From contig CAVSDT010000002.1 in the NCBI GenBank assembly GCA_963726825.1, positions 1,984,001 to 2,048,000 of the forward strand: DNA of 64,000 nt, in the 5' to 3' direction. This DNA comes from DATLGB01 sp963726825 (lineage in GTDB: Bacteria > Actinomycetota > Thermoleophilia > Solirubrobacterales > Solirubrobacteraceae). The notes beneath the pieces were generated by a model that saw nothing but the letters and a program-made list of their open reading frames with translations, was not told the DNA's origin and searched no databases. The translations under genes and the position numbers were made by a program. The first letter of the stretch is position 1. Each line of letters starts with the position of its first letter. Below, in pieces: positions 12,001 through 18,338 of the stretch.

Positions 12001-15000
12001 CTGGGGTTGATCTCCATGGCGATCGTGACCAGCTGCGCGTCCTTGAGCTCGCGCAGCGTGGCGAGGTCGCCGCCGTCGGAGACCTTGGCGTTGACGGTCT
12101 CCTTCGTGTAGGTGATGCGGACCTCGGGAGCGACGAGGAAGTCGAACGCGTTGAGGTTCGCCGTCGCCTGCAGGCGCAGCAGCTCGACCGTGAAGGCGAT
12201 CGTGTGCGCGGTGCCGGAGAAGTCGGTGACCTTGAAGTCGCCCGGGAAGGCCGTGTCCCAGTTGAGCGCCTCGGCCTTCACACCGCCCTTCTCGCCGGAG
12301 AACCGGTTGGCCTGCAGCGAACCGGTCGTGAACTTCAACGTCACGCCGGGGATGCCGAGCAGCTCGGCCGCGCCGAGGGTGGCGTCGATCGCGGTCCAGG
12401 CGCGCGAGTCGCCGGCCGCGACGGCCGTCGGGCTCGCCTTGACCGTCGCCAGCACGATCGCGCCCTCGGTCAGCGCGAAGCCGGGGCCGTCCTTGACCCC
12501 GACGAACAGCGTCTGCACGCGCAGGGCCAGGCGGGTGACCTGGGCGCCGGTGAGCGTCTCCCCCGTCTTGACCAGCACGTCCTCGCGGGTGGCGGAGTAC
12601 GTGAAGTCGGCCTCGCCGGTGAGGAAGTCGAACAGGTTCAGCTGCACGTGGCCGCGCGCGCCGAAGCGCTTCTGCGTGTACTCGATCTTCAGCGTGGTGG
12701 TCGTGCCGGCGCCCGTCTGCACCTCGAAGCTCGGGGTGTCCGGCGTGCTGTCGCCGTCCTGGAAGACCATCGTGGTCCAGTCGAGGGCGTCGTCGGCCTC
12801 CGTCCCGTCCTGCTTGCGGGCCTTGTTGACCTCGACGCCGAGCTCGAGCACCTTCGCGCTGACCCCCGGGACGCCGACGAGCTCGGCGTTCGTCAGGGTG
12901 CTCGTGATCGCCGTCCAGGACCGGAGGTCGCCGGCGGCGGTCGGCTCGATCGTGGTGTGCAGCAGCGAGCCGGCGCCGACGGTGAAGTGCACGGAGGAGG
13001 CCGGGCCGACGGTCAGGCCGCGCTCGACGCCGTTGGCGGCGTTGCCGTCGTCGGCGAGCACCTGGAGCGCGAAGGTCGTCATCTTCGCGTCGACCGCCGG
13101 GTCGCTGGTCGGCTTGACCTTGACGTCCTGCTGCTCGTAGAGGAAGGCGACGGTGCCCGTCAGCAGGTCGGCGATGGAGTTGATCGTCATCCGGCCGCTG
13201 GCGCGCTTGAGCTTGCGCGTGAGCGTGACCGGCGTGCCGCCGACCTCCAGCGCGTCCCCGAAGGTGCCGTCGGCGTCGAGGTCGAGCATCGTGGTCCAGT
13301 TCAGCGCGGGCTGATCGTCGGCGGGTCCCTGGTTGAGCTCGACGCTGAGCGCGTCGATGACGACGTCGAAGGCGGAGATGCCGCCGACGGTGGCGCTCTG
13401 CAGCGAGCCCGTCAGCGCGCTCCACTTGCGCGTGTCGGTGCCGCCGCCCGTCACCGTGGCCATCACGAGCTTGCCGCTCGCGGCCGAGAGGTGGACGCTG
13501 CCGGGGTCGCCGATCGTCAGGCCGGGGCCGGACGGCAGTGCCGGGATGATCTCCAGCCCGAAGGTCAGCAGGGAGGCGTCGGCCGGATTGCCCGTCGTCG
13601 CCGCGTCGCCCGGCGTGAGGTCGACGGCCACGGCGCGCTTGGCGTAGGAGAGCTTCGCGTTGATGGTGAGGAAGCCGAAGAGCGCGCCGCGCAGCGTGGC
13701 CTCGATGACCTTCAGCTCGGTCGTGTAGGTGATCGCGAGGTCGGGGTCGGGGCTCGTCGCGGGGACGAGCGCGCCCGGGTCGATCGGGTCGGCGCCGGCG
13801 GTGGCGTCGCGATCGATCGAGGACGCCCACTTCAGCGCCTTGGCCGGGCCGCCGGGGCCGTCGCCGGAGGCGGTGTTCATGCGGAACAGGCCGTCGGTGA
13901 CCGTCCCCACGAACCCGGGGAACGTCAGGCCGAAGGCGATGTCACGCGAGGTGACGGCGGTCCAGCGGCGGGTGTCGCCGCTGCCCTCGGGCGCCGCGAC
14001 GGAGGCCAGGCCGAGGCTGCCGCCGGTGACGTCGATCCCGATGCCCGCCGCGCCCAGGTGCAGGTTGAGGTTCCTGACGCCGAGCAGCAGCAGCGAGGCG
14101 TCGGTGAGCTGCTCGCCGCCGTTGGCGAAGTTGCCGTCGGTGTCGACCTTGACCCGCTCGAAGGAGGCGCCGAAGTCGGCGGTCCCGGCCACGAAGCCGA
14201 ACAGGTCGAGCGTCGCGCCCGTCGCCTCGACCTTGCGCACGTCGGCGGCGTAGTCGAGCTTGGTGATCGTCCCGGCGCCGGCGACGTCGAAGTCGTGGGC
14301 CGCGCCGCCCTGCTTGTAGGTCGTGTACTTGAGGTACGTGCCGGCGGCGTTCGTGCCGTTGTAGTCGAAGTCCAGCGTGGTGGCCGCGAGCTTGATCCCG
14401 GGGATGCCGACGAGCTGGACGCTCATGTCCAGGCCCTTGGCGGAGACGAACGTCTCGCCGCCGGCCGCTGCGACGACGAGCACCAGGCCGGCGGACCCGA
14501 CGGTGCCGCGGAACCCGATCTCCCCCGCCGTCCCGCGCCCGAGGCCGATGAAGACCTCGCCCGCCGTGACGCCGATGACGCGGAAGGTGGCGTCGCGCTC
14601 GACCCCGGCGGAGTCCGTGATCTTGCCGTCGCGCTTGATCAGCGTGAAGTTGCCCTTGAGGTAGACGACCTTGAGGTCGAGCTCCTTGAAGCCGCCCTTG
14701 TCGTCGATGGTGCCGTCGAGGGCCGCGCCGTCCGCGAAGTCGAACGCGTCGACGCCGGTGCCGCCCGTGATGCTCTCGGTGTCGGTGAAGGCGAAGCCGT
14801 TGGTGAGCGAGGTCTGGAGGTTCCCGGCGTTGTGGCCGACGATGTGCCAGCGGGCGTCCTCGTCCGGGCCGATCAGCTTGTCGGCCGTGCCGCCGCCGGC
14901 GGCGAAGGTGAAGTCGCCGGAGAAGCTCGTCGCGGTCGTGTCGAGGGTCAGCTCGTCGTTGCCCGTGCCGCCGGTGATGGTGAAGGCGTCGAGGTCGCCG

Positions 15001-18000
15001 GCGACGAACTCGCGCAGCCCGCCTCCGGTCGTCAGCGACAGCTTCGGCTTGGCGTCCTGCGTGATCTTGAGCGTGTAGGCGCCGCCGGTGTCGGGGAGCC
15101 GCACGTCGACGGTGTCGCCCCCGCCGTTGCCGGTGAAGGTGATCTTGCCCGCAAAGGAGGCGGCGGTGGGGTCGATCGTGAGGTCGTCCTTGCCCCGGTG
15201 GGTCGTCACGGCGCCGCTGAAGCCGTCGAGGCCGCCGATGATGCGCAGCTCGGTGACGCTGCCGACCGGCTGCATGGCGGCGACCGGGGCGCCCGAGACG
15301 GTGACGACGAGGTTGCCGCCGCTGACCGAGACCGTGACCGTGTTGTCGCCGTCCAGCGTGATCGACCAGACGCCGCCCGTCGGGCCCGACGCCGTGTAGG
15401 GCGAGAAGTGCGCCAGCGGGGCGCTGACGATGCCGGTGCGGCGGTCGTAGGCCGAGCCGGCGACGGGGGTCGGGCCCGTGACCGGATCGAGGTAGACGAT
15501 CTGCGGGGCGTCGGTGAGGAGCGGCCCGGCGAAGAGCGAGAGGACCGGCGCGATCGCGAAGGTCGAGATGCGCTCGCCCGTGGCGGCGTCGAAGGCCTCG
15601 AGGTCGACGATGCCCGCGACCGGGGTGATGGACACCCACGCGTCGGCGGGCAGGCTGCCCGGGGCGAACGTGAGCGTGGCGTCGCCGGAGGTCAGGGTGC
15701 CGCCGGCGGCAGCGGAGATCAGCACGGCGCCGGCCGGCGGGCCGCGCGCGGGCTGGCCGGGAGCGGCGGCGGAGAGGACCAGGTCGTCGGCGGGACCGGA
15801 GGCGATCGTGCCGGTGAGGCCGGAGCTCGCCGGCAGTGCCGGGCCGGTCGCCGTGGCGGCGCCGGAGGTGCCCGCCGGGGCGAGCGCGCCGGCGCTCGTG
15901 CCGGAGGCGACGACGGTGGAGCCGAGCCCGCCGGTGCCCGTGCCGGGCTGCAGTTCGGCGAGGTCGCCGCCCGTCGGGGCGGTGGCGCCGGGAAGGCCGT
16001 CGAGGTCGGCGGCGGTCTCGTCGCCACCAGCGGACGGTGGGGCGCCGGGGGCGCTGCCGGGGGTCGGAGCGCTCGCAGTCGGCGTGGTGACTGGGATCTC
16101 GGGCGAACCGGCCTGGTCGAGGTCCAGGCCACGGGTGAGGGCGCGGGCCGCGACGGCGGAGGAGAGGCCGGCGGGGCTCTGGGCCGGGGCGGCAGACCCG
16201 GCGATCCCGGGGGCGGGGGCGGGCGCCGGAGCGACGTCGGCGGTGATCGGAGCAGCCTCGCGGCGGCTGTCGCTGCTGCGCCGGGCGGCGGGGAGGGCGC
16301 CGGAGGAGGGCGCGGGGGCGGCGCCGGCCGGTGGGCCGCGGGCACCGCTGCCGTCGCGGGCCCGGTCGGGGTCGACGCCGAGGGCGACGAGCAGCGCGCG
16401 GCCGGCCGCATCGGGCGCGGCGATCGCGACGGTGGCGATCGCGGTGGCGGCCTGGGACTGGGCGGCCGCGCCGCCGCCGACGCCAGCGGCCGAGGCCGCG
16501 CTGGGCGCCGAGCCGACGCCCTGCTCGCCGTCGGACCCAGAGGACCGGGTCGTGGCCGCCGCGCCGCCGCCGGCGGTGACGGCGAGGGCGCTCGCGTCGA
16601 CGGCCGGAGCCGTGTCGCCCGCCAGCGGCGCGCCGGCCGCGTCGGCGGGTGCGGCGGGCGCCGGCGCCCTGACGGCGAGGTCGAGGTCGGATGTCGTCGG
16701 TCCGTCCGTCAGGGTCACGGCGGTGGCGTCCAGCAGCGCCGCGGGGACCTCGGGATCGGGCGCGACGAAGGGCGCGGGGTTGGAGGCGATCGTGGCGGAG
16801 CCGCCGGAGCTCATCAGCCCCGGCGTGCCCGAGGAGATCGTCTGGGCGGGCGCGGGCGCGACGGGGGCGGCGGCGACGGGTGCCGGCGCCGGGGCGGCGG
16901 GGCTCACGGGCGCCGGGGCGGGCGCCTGGGTCGTCGTGGGCTCGCCGCTCGAGACGGCCGGCGCGTCGGTGGCGGGGCTGTCGTCCGCGGCGGGCTCGGC
17001 AGGGGCCGGAGCGGGCTCGGCGGCGCCGGCGGGCGCGGGCGCGGGTTCTGCGGGCGCGGGCTCGGCGGGCGCGGGCTCGGCGGGCGCGGGCTCGACGGGC
17101 GCCGCGGCGACGGGCTCGGCAGGCGACGCGGGCTCGGCGGGTGCTGCCGGAGCGTCGGGTGCGGCGGACGGCGCAGCCCCGTCAGGCGCCGGGGCCGCGG
17201 GCTCGGCGTCCTCGGGCCCGGAGGCGATGGACCCGGCGGTGCCGATCGTGCCGGTGCCGCCGCTCGAGAGCGCGCCGGCGGGTGCGGAGCTCGTCGTGGG
17301 GCTCGTCGTCACCGGGACGGAGGAGGAGACGGTCGGCGTGCTGGCCGCGGCCGGCGCAGCCGCGGTGGCGGCCGCGGCGGCGGCGGCCTTGGCGGCGGCG
17401 GCGCGCGCGGCGGCCGCAGCGCGCGTCTGCGCGAGGATGGCGTCGATCTGCGCGTCGGTCAGCGACGGGCCCGAGCCCGCGGGGAGCGACCCGGTGTCCA
17501 GCGGCCCCGGGGCGTCCTGCGTGTAGCCGGCGCTTCCTTCCGTCGCGAGGTCGGGCAGCGGGCCGGTCTCGGAGTCGACGACCGGGACGTCCGCGAAGGG
17601 ATCCGGCGTGTCCTTCGTCTTGCCCGCGTCGTCGCCGTAGGAGGTCTCGACGACGTCCTCCTTCTGACCGGGGGCGACCGTCCGCGTCGTGCGGCGCTGG
17701 GGTCCAGCCGGATCGGCGGCCTGGCCGGGGCTCGGGGCGGCGGGCACCGCGTCATGCCCGCCCGTGGCGGGTGCGGGGTCGCCCGCAGCGGGCGCGTCGG
17801 CCTTCGCCGCGTCCCCCCCGTCGGCGGTCGCGGCCTGCCGGTCCTTGCCGTCGTCTCCGCCCTTGACGTCCTGGGCCTTGAACGCCGGGAAGCCGTAGGC
17901 CGGGACCGCGAGCGGGGTCATCGGCGCCACCTCGTCGGCGGCGGCGGCTGCGGCTGCGGCGATCGGTGAGAACCAGCCGAGGGTCAGCGCCGCGAGCCCC

Positions 18001-18098
18001 GTGACGGCGACCGCGCGCATGGCGCGGCTGCGCGTGCGGAAGACCAGGCCGCGGTGGAGGGGCTCCCTGGTGTCGGTTCTGGTGGTGAAGGACGGCAT
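1..18098 (-). CDS. Giant exported repeat protein, at least 6,032 aa (3' end outside window)
   Basis: A single minus-strand frame runs from an ATG at 18098 to the left edge. I spot-checked TTA/CTA/TCA triplets along it and none was in phase; the frames at both ends agree. Residues 1-54 look like a signal peptide: Arg-rich start, hydrophobic core AVTGLAALTLGWF, then a poly-Ala stretch. Residues about 55-790 are Pro/Ala/Gly/Ser-rich and probably disordered. Near 793 a ZU5-like strand pattern (GGTLTSGDATLTFAPGSLPA) begins, followed by GGTGND-type sequence at about 990-1110. A ~180-residue beta-rich repeat array covers about 1227-3077. Ig-like units follow at about 3230-3530 and 4280-5340, separated and ended by more beta-rich sequence. 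EF-hand-like stretches such as DADGDGEID occur inside repeats. No catalytic domain is visible. A surface adhesin or structural role is inference. No Shine-Dalgarno precedes the ATG; an internal Met27 is an alternative start. Confidence 0.85.
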   Translation of the reverse strand, partial: MPSFTTRTDTREPLHRGLVFRTRSRAMRAVAVTGLAALTLGWFSPIAAAAAAAADEVAPMTPLAVPAYGFPAFKAQDVKGGDDGKDRQAATADGGDAAKADAPAAGDPAPATGGHDAVPAAPSPGQAADPAGPQRRTTRTVAPGQKEDVVETSYGDDAGKTKDTPDPFADVPVVDSETGPLPDLATEGSAGYTQDAPGPLDTGSLPAGSGPSLTDAQIDAILAQTRAAAAARAAAAKAAAAAAATAAAPAAASTPTVSSSVPVTTSPTTSSAPAGALSSGGTGTIGTAGSIASGPEDAEPAAPAPDGAAPSAAPDAPAAPAEPASPAEPVAAAPVEPAPAEPAPAEPAPAEPAPAPAGAAEPAPAPAEPAADDSPATDAPAVSSGEPTTTQAPAPAPVSPAAPAPAPVAAAPVAPAPAQTISSGTPGLMSSGGSATIASNPAPFVAPDPEVPAALLDATAVTLTDGPTTSDLDLAVRAPAPAAPADAAGAPLAGDTAPAVDASALAVTAGGGAAATTRSSGSDGEQGVGSAPSAASAAGVGGGAAAQSQAATAIATVAIAAPDAAGRALLVALGVDPDRARDGSGARGPPAGAAPAPSSGALPAARRSSDSRREAAPITADVAPAPAPAPGIAGSAAPAQSPAGLSSAVAARALTRGLDLDQAGSPEIPVTTPTASAPTPGSAPGAPPSAGGDETAADLDGLPGATAPTGGDLAELQPGTGTGGLGSTVVASGTSAGALAPAGTSGAATATGPALPASSGLTGTIASGPADDLVLSAAAPGQPARGPPAGAVLISAAAGGTLTSGDATLTFAPGSLPADAWVSITPVAGIVDLEAFDAATGERISTFAIAPVLSLFAGPLLTDAPQIVYLDPVTGPTPVAGSAYDRRTGIVSAPLAHFSPYTASGPTGGVWSITLDGDNTVTVSVSGGNLVVTVSGAPVAAMQPVGSVTELRIIGGLDGFSGAVTTHRGKDDLTIDPTAASFAGKITFTGNGGGDTVDVRLPDTGGAYTLKITQDAKPKLSLTTGGGLREFVAGDLDAFTITGGTGNDELTLDTTATSFSGDFTFAAGGGTADKLIGPDEDARWHIVGHNAGNLQTSLTNGFAFTDTESITGGTGVDAFDFADGAALDGTIDDKGGFKELDLKVVYLKGNFTLIKRDGKITDSAGVERDATFRVIGVTAGEVFIGLGRGTAGEIGFRGTVGSAGLVLVVAAAGGETFVSAKGLDMSVQLVGIPGIKLAATTLDFDYNGTNAAGTYLKYTTYKQGGAAHDFDVAGAGTITKLDYAADVRKVEATGATLDLFGFVAGTADFGASFERVKVDTDGNFANGGEQLTDASLLLLGVRNLNLHLGAAGIGIDVTGGSLGLASVAAPEGSGDTRRWTAVTSRDIAFGLTFPGFVGTVTDGLFRMNTASGDGPGGPAKALKWASSIDRDATAGADPIDPGALVPATSPDPDLAITYTTELKVIEATLRGALFGFLTINAKLSYAKRAVAVDLTPGDAATTGNPADASLLTFGLEIIPALPSGPGLTIGDPGSVHLSAASGKLVMATVTGGGTDTRKWSALTGSLQSATVGGISAFDVVIDALSVELNQGPADDQPALNWTTMLDLDADGTFGDALEVGGTPVTLTRKLKRASGRMTINSIADLLTGTVAFLYEQQDVKVKPTSDPAVDAKMTTFALQVLADDGNAANGVERGLTVGPASSVHFTVGAGSLLHTTIEPTAAGDLRSWTAITSTLTNAELVGVPGVSAKVLELGVEVNKARKQDGTEADDALDWTTMVFQDGDSTPDTPSFEVQTGAGTTTTLKIEYTQKRFGARGHVQLNLFDFLTGEADFTYSATREDVLVKTGETLTGAQVTRLALRVQTLFVGVKDGPGFALTEGAIVLATVKASPTAVAAGDSRAWTAIDATLGAAELLGIPGVTLKFTTGSLQANRFSGEKGGVKAEALNWDTAFPGDFKVTDFSGTAHTIAFTVELLRLQATANLNAFDFLVAPEVRITYTKETVNAKVSDGGDLATLRELKDAQLVTIAMEINPSHLAANNLFIGAGGYGFSVAGGTLLLATLRGKAPVLATDVQEPGTWTALSSHLTTATFVGLPSSFQVTVDALELQVNKATSTKQPQPDPLDWTKNLDRDHDNTYGEAADDKLASGTGVDSVAIAFAGKLLRAAGTMHLVVADFIAVSGSFSYERGADVLVTTVDEPGVTKPVEVTKLGFSNATLFAGLGPADSPGAIGVKLTGVEVGIAMMRKAPPHPGETPVAPLYAYTALKATGAAELVGIPQLTLKGTLTVEYNAGTEDGAPATKKPAVDFTKLAGGVMSVPTGPDPDGADGPLGVPTVDLDFSAPLLRVTGSATLAISDFVFVTGEFAFERSETPFDVSTAAPNPITGKVTALKVGAQHAHAFFGSGAAKYWDSNGDGAVDATDAVPPADGGGAIGLALADVTIGVALMKPKDDPVGSNALTTAGYTSFLSLTASAGSAQLVGIPAVTAKVKDLRVVVNRGAGPAIPKGLDFSTTNLTIPVGPAVGGVLPTVTIDAKGTLLRAAGHVTLLISSFLEVTGSLVFEKGDTLLQQDVVATNGTVTKEDLSLLKIGASGLHAFVGTGGPYWDADGDGEIDTDPGAAGRRADKLGLAIADIELGLVMATALKPDGTPKPGKSFLALKATAAGVSLVGVDLVTLSATTISIEVNTGSDATVAAPAVAPVVKWSTRHLDVTTDAATGRKVTLDYAGRVMRAAGHVTLAFEDVVSIETDISVEQVVRANDVKLTKVGLANGNLRFGTVASPLFTVTGVSGLILLTPDGAAMKLTVASTAFSFGSDLTFTTGLTLAMNKTTKAVNETFTLVGGATDTLVLPAGPYLRVEATNVDLKLKGFDFHADAIAIEFLTKSPGPPPVKLTRFVATGVTSTFTAGGTGYSLTNGQMALVLYPGAPPVGGAAGIVSGTIKLAAGGGDVFNAQTDAILQVNRTNAQRTESIPAGSGTVTFDLAPDTFTVVARNTSIRILDLFELTGDFFKDENATRIVYGARNATLFLGSRGSTDVTDFTNAVGVRITGANVGVVRYKDGAPDAYAVTAYGKAELVGIPGLTVTGTLRVRVNKTGKVVAESVPLPGGAPGDKVDVNFSSSAPTEVFEVGVNAQGSADPDARLTISAAGILTIKGILRFSKAADGRLDIEAPVASVTVAVPLGGGNLQEVIAVDGFARFSFGGPGGFQLQALQVNGAKLFGHKIVDFVPANPAQLLPPEADLAGPFAGQKVFAATLNSAADPHIDVLFRDANYTGMDAGSITDPGLEFVLLGAAAANVQINGAPTLVDPANPYLYRYSLSKKNAAQPLWGTGGAADPQNSVTVQFVENTYTAQGKSNGADAETFFLSYATPGSSGVAADPIPPPVATGMLLSPFAGATLNQRSASARPWVDVVFTPVKGGKIVGISGDEVRLTGPGTANLLLTPGKSWAQLTGPTPIAPNTYRYYVVPKAGVALAQTWANGRVDVQIVGVDETGAPTWCEVAKTSSATDCAGVTAAVDKSGNTTSSFTVDSTLQDAGTANQSTVLGPLTLTNFAVSLVGTTFKDGFLSLTIGIGADAADLAFGRTSSAAANAPGASTAAGANQSKSGVSANLTGLLGTFDVRVDVAKAAAALSDPAKLLAAFDVPAKFSLDVASFIATVPNVVVVEGTGLRVSYDENYDASKNGGKAQEILRLNTASVRFPQFGISGLIQPYFDAGGPGSSDDKLVPGLVVTTDGFAIGRAELRYKPNAAVVNQTPDGSAQVAPLKPGERAQGVPAAPATAPATIGFAGILEFDDLRVGVVNFSLSFSGPGSFSGEIYFASGGVRFLPGKPVSATIVDRLTTEPGDPNTEAVRAGVVFADGEFKSLKFTADTLKITLGSVLTLTAVDFTIDTGAVNTDADLVTFGSVGAEVRIGSVVIGGSAQNFGFSGKGEFRTRTGFGVALSVGGAGGDTFKWPTWLPIRIDGIGIQWPDIAADPSNFVLTLSASVTGIKGIPGLEFSGAVEGVRIDVGKLLDGKFPIIGIDSIAVSVKGKVFGGELEGTLLGGLLRVSAAGTPIDSLDLVTPVADTVFFAGVEGGFKFAGLGGIKIRFGLSELGPLTVQLEASLPGGILLEPTSGLAINDFVAGVEFFKTLPSIDQPIELRGPAFSLPAQVTADQWLAQIKSQVARQWQILQANPSLNGFTAAFTSPMTITGSAKLFSIYASQQVFNGQVIIKISTDGKFMIAGKLNFAADNVSVSAKLYADLSKVSSGEVTVLFLADVPDQVRVLTLYGRLKTGFRNASGQEVTFKVPDDAPLVPTPRLVGPRAGDLVGRRQLNSRGFIDVTYGANTATSKLDNASVVDLGREFTLTKSGGSGTVKLDDSQAPVLINAADNTYRYWTITTGNVSGIAIAPLTGTTEAPGWVRVNPTTGTLTPNGGTVAIRSGDSDVVVQAKLNSIYFDVELAPTSGQTVVPSTVQGSDLQLSEGPAASSEAPTNLPGGNVFRFYRASGDFSSTAKTIVATIADGAFSDTAGASVKGGGTFTLIDASAASPGPFGTDGVLDVDTANADRDQTSTDPTKPLYLDVDFVLPSGSQLDYASVLTTDATITLTGTGVDAAGGTFTITAKPIAIELVADPASGVLTPTRIATSTPLTDLEKDQLRTAGVTRVRYRLIGFSGYKPGAVKIEVDGAFKDTAGDAIAVADRDVRVDGPTAAILNPSETAGIDRDVLDQRTWLDVTFDAVGFDPASTPALITDAAPEFTLSGDGLGTIALDPAQKPTFVSGTTFRYWLTGAYASTGAVRLRMLPGSAYGTLPADRDLTPAEKANDRTYLDVRFKGTNGTALDEGSVTDGPAEFTVPGLTAAGVVGLGGGVFRFLFTGTLAIGTVTATFLAGGFRAGTRDNLAFTRTFSVRGPTATLVDPIDGGTTGAANLNGRGYIDVGISAPAGRTLDLDSVYDADPEFALTGPGAAGLALDAAQRPLLLRKVGNTWFLRYFTRGTYGSGAITIDFAPGAYAFTDGTLTDGSGTTTPTDFTVGGLATPNLGYLDVTLSPTAATAIDAASVTDAADELTFSGTGRGTVAQVSAAAPTLLADGTTWRFYLAGDFGIGDVVVSLAAGAFTANGTGNLATTASFTVAALTAGLADPVAGAILSADDLNRRGWFEVTYTVPAYAKSLDVASVTDLAPELEITTAGVTLDGSRAPVLVSSTATTWKFRYFFTGPKTASIAYRFIGASARFTDNAGNSVPLLAAFKAPVVNTGGKRYIDVDFGSLSSLDTAAITATTITAKAGATTLALGAPVQSTAKPGVFRFEITSPATALDGATDVDVTYSGTFNYGGSARVLALDGSAMPNAGTFVEVRLDLLGGSRIDPASLGTGDLAISGAGKGSIAVGGPAPELLADGATVRYYLTGAWGAGQVSVAWAAGAWTDKAGNASLAGSERFNLIKAVEPAQPDKVFFIDISGGMELRLADVFDENILEIRGKVSLEVGNVTVGSSTVFRLRVAASGTIKVIKLGNIASGAALFILQRDTATGELATWGVATFQANLTFLEQVGIFIGGAVTLQFNSTSAVKTETLSLEGIPGGTAFVLATSGLPALPTTTFSPVALDPAWITKLKAVNTDRNLDGTPDSPAGAATEYVLNTGQKYKTLPGVTSLDLTGQDATIEGIVSGSKWRIKTKDGRQFFIERQTLQNGTAVYVVRTEDQVYDLQPRSVTFEIVGGAKIADPSDPTKVWFQLAGGYSVQIGTKIQIFVAASGSVGAIGLSGRVIGLLVADFDPAHLGIAGLVEVELGVGLDPSVPNQTSITDLDGFSFQAKVKVTFNSTLKRQTYAVPQTFLNVLPPTFPTNLTIWEGTPNIDGSALLDPSADPTVYVQGVVQAAIKLGGVLTLTGFISLTLSGDTVRLAGAVTGQIAFIGSVSGSLDLMFHTAGSGAPYLVGRFTLSINVSAFPGATLTGNLLVAMNTSGSSKDFDTFKLRYDQPGTSAEDPDAFAVVPGETTTAHVDPGLQVILAGRLTVGPLQIAGRFSLVISPTKVEMTAKATVTIGALGGIKLDG
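2090..5260 (-). repeat. Array of about ten ~110-aa Ig-like repeats in the giant protein
   Basis: Units share L-N-x-R-G-Y-I-D-V, then S-V-T-D-x-x-x-E-F-x-L-(S/T)-G-x-G, then a strand ending F-x-x-G-x-(F/Y)-x-D-x-(A)-G-N. Copies recur about every 330 nt, for example near 2360, 2670, 3020, 3340, 3660, 3950, 4400, 4780 and 5130. Two related units sit at about 7860 and 8310. The spacing and the D-x-A-G-N ending are reminiscent of bacterial Ig-like (SwmB/Big-type) domains; the exact family is not certain. Confidence 0.65.
8870..14420 (-). repeat. Array of about ten ~180-aa beta-rich repeats in the giant protein
   Basis: Each unit carries a core of the form A-x-L-V-G-I-P-x-(V/L)-T followed by a Val/Leu-alternating strand and V-N-(K/R/T). 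Clear copies lie near 14400, 12900, 12360, 11280, 10680, 10100 and 8880, with weaker ones near 13900, 13370 and 11830. Spacing is about 485-615 nt. Further conserved patches are L-x-A-x-G-H-V-T-L, F-x-F-E-x-x, and an acidic EF-hand-like loop (YWDADGDGEID near 10270, YWDSNGDGAVD near 10860). Repeats are diverged at DNA level except around the GIPG codons. I do not recognise a named family with certainty. Confidence 0.75.
17041..17100 (-). repeat. Four 15-bp tandem repeats encoding (A/P/E)-rich pentapeptides
   Basis: Four adjacent 15-bp units of the form GCGGGCTCGGCGGGC (plus strand), the middle two identical, encode a Pro-Ala-Glu-Pro-Ala type pentapeptide around residues 333-353 of the giant protein. 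Such in-frame 15-mers can expand or contract by slippage without a frameshift. Confidence 0.8.
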
Positions 18099-18338
18099 GC
18101 GCGCGTGCGGGGCGGGTCTGCAGGGGTGACCGCGGACCTGACTCGGTCGTCATAGAACGACAGCGCGGGAAGCAAACCGCCGCAGTCCGGCGCTGTCATC
18201 CCTGTCATCGGGAGAGCAGGGATCAACCTCCGGTCGACCCTTACCGCACAAAAGGGTCCCTTTGCGGGGATCTTCGGCGACCGTCCATCGAAGCCGCCCA
18301 TCGCAGCGCTAAACCTTCGGTGTCAGGATGCTGACGAC
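18099..18338 (-). promoter_or_regulatory. Leader/promoter region of the giant gene
   Basis: This 240-bp stretch separates the giant gene from the upstream isomerase stop. It contains an inverted repeat ATCCCTG-N12-CAGGGAT (18198-18223) beside a TGTCAT direct repeat, and a smaller GTCGT/ACGAC pair around 18148-18162. These lie roughly 100 bp upstream of the ATG, where an operator would be expected. I could not identify a convincing -35/-10 pair or a known riboswitch. Confidence 0.4.
18244..18267 (-). terminator. Weak hairpin downstream of the isomerase gene
   Basis: CCGC and AAAGGG pair with CCCTTTGCGG around an almost absent loop and a 3-nt bulge. It lies about 70 bp beyond the isomerase stop codon on the minus strand. 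It could be a terminator or a regulatory palindrome; the tight centre makes it a poor classical hairpin. Confidence 0.3.

Noticed and set aside
8319..17969. Plus-strand open frame of 3,216 codons
   Set aside because: Same reason: no recognisable motifs, low-complexity Arg/Gly/Asp composition, and it mirrors the minus-strand repeats.
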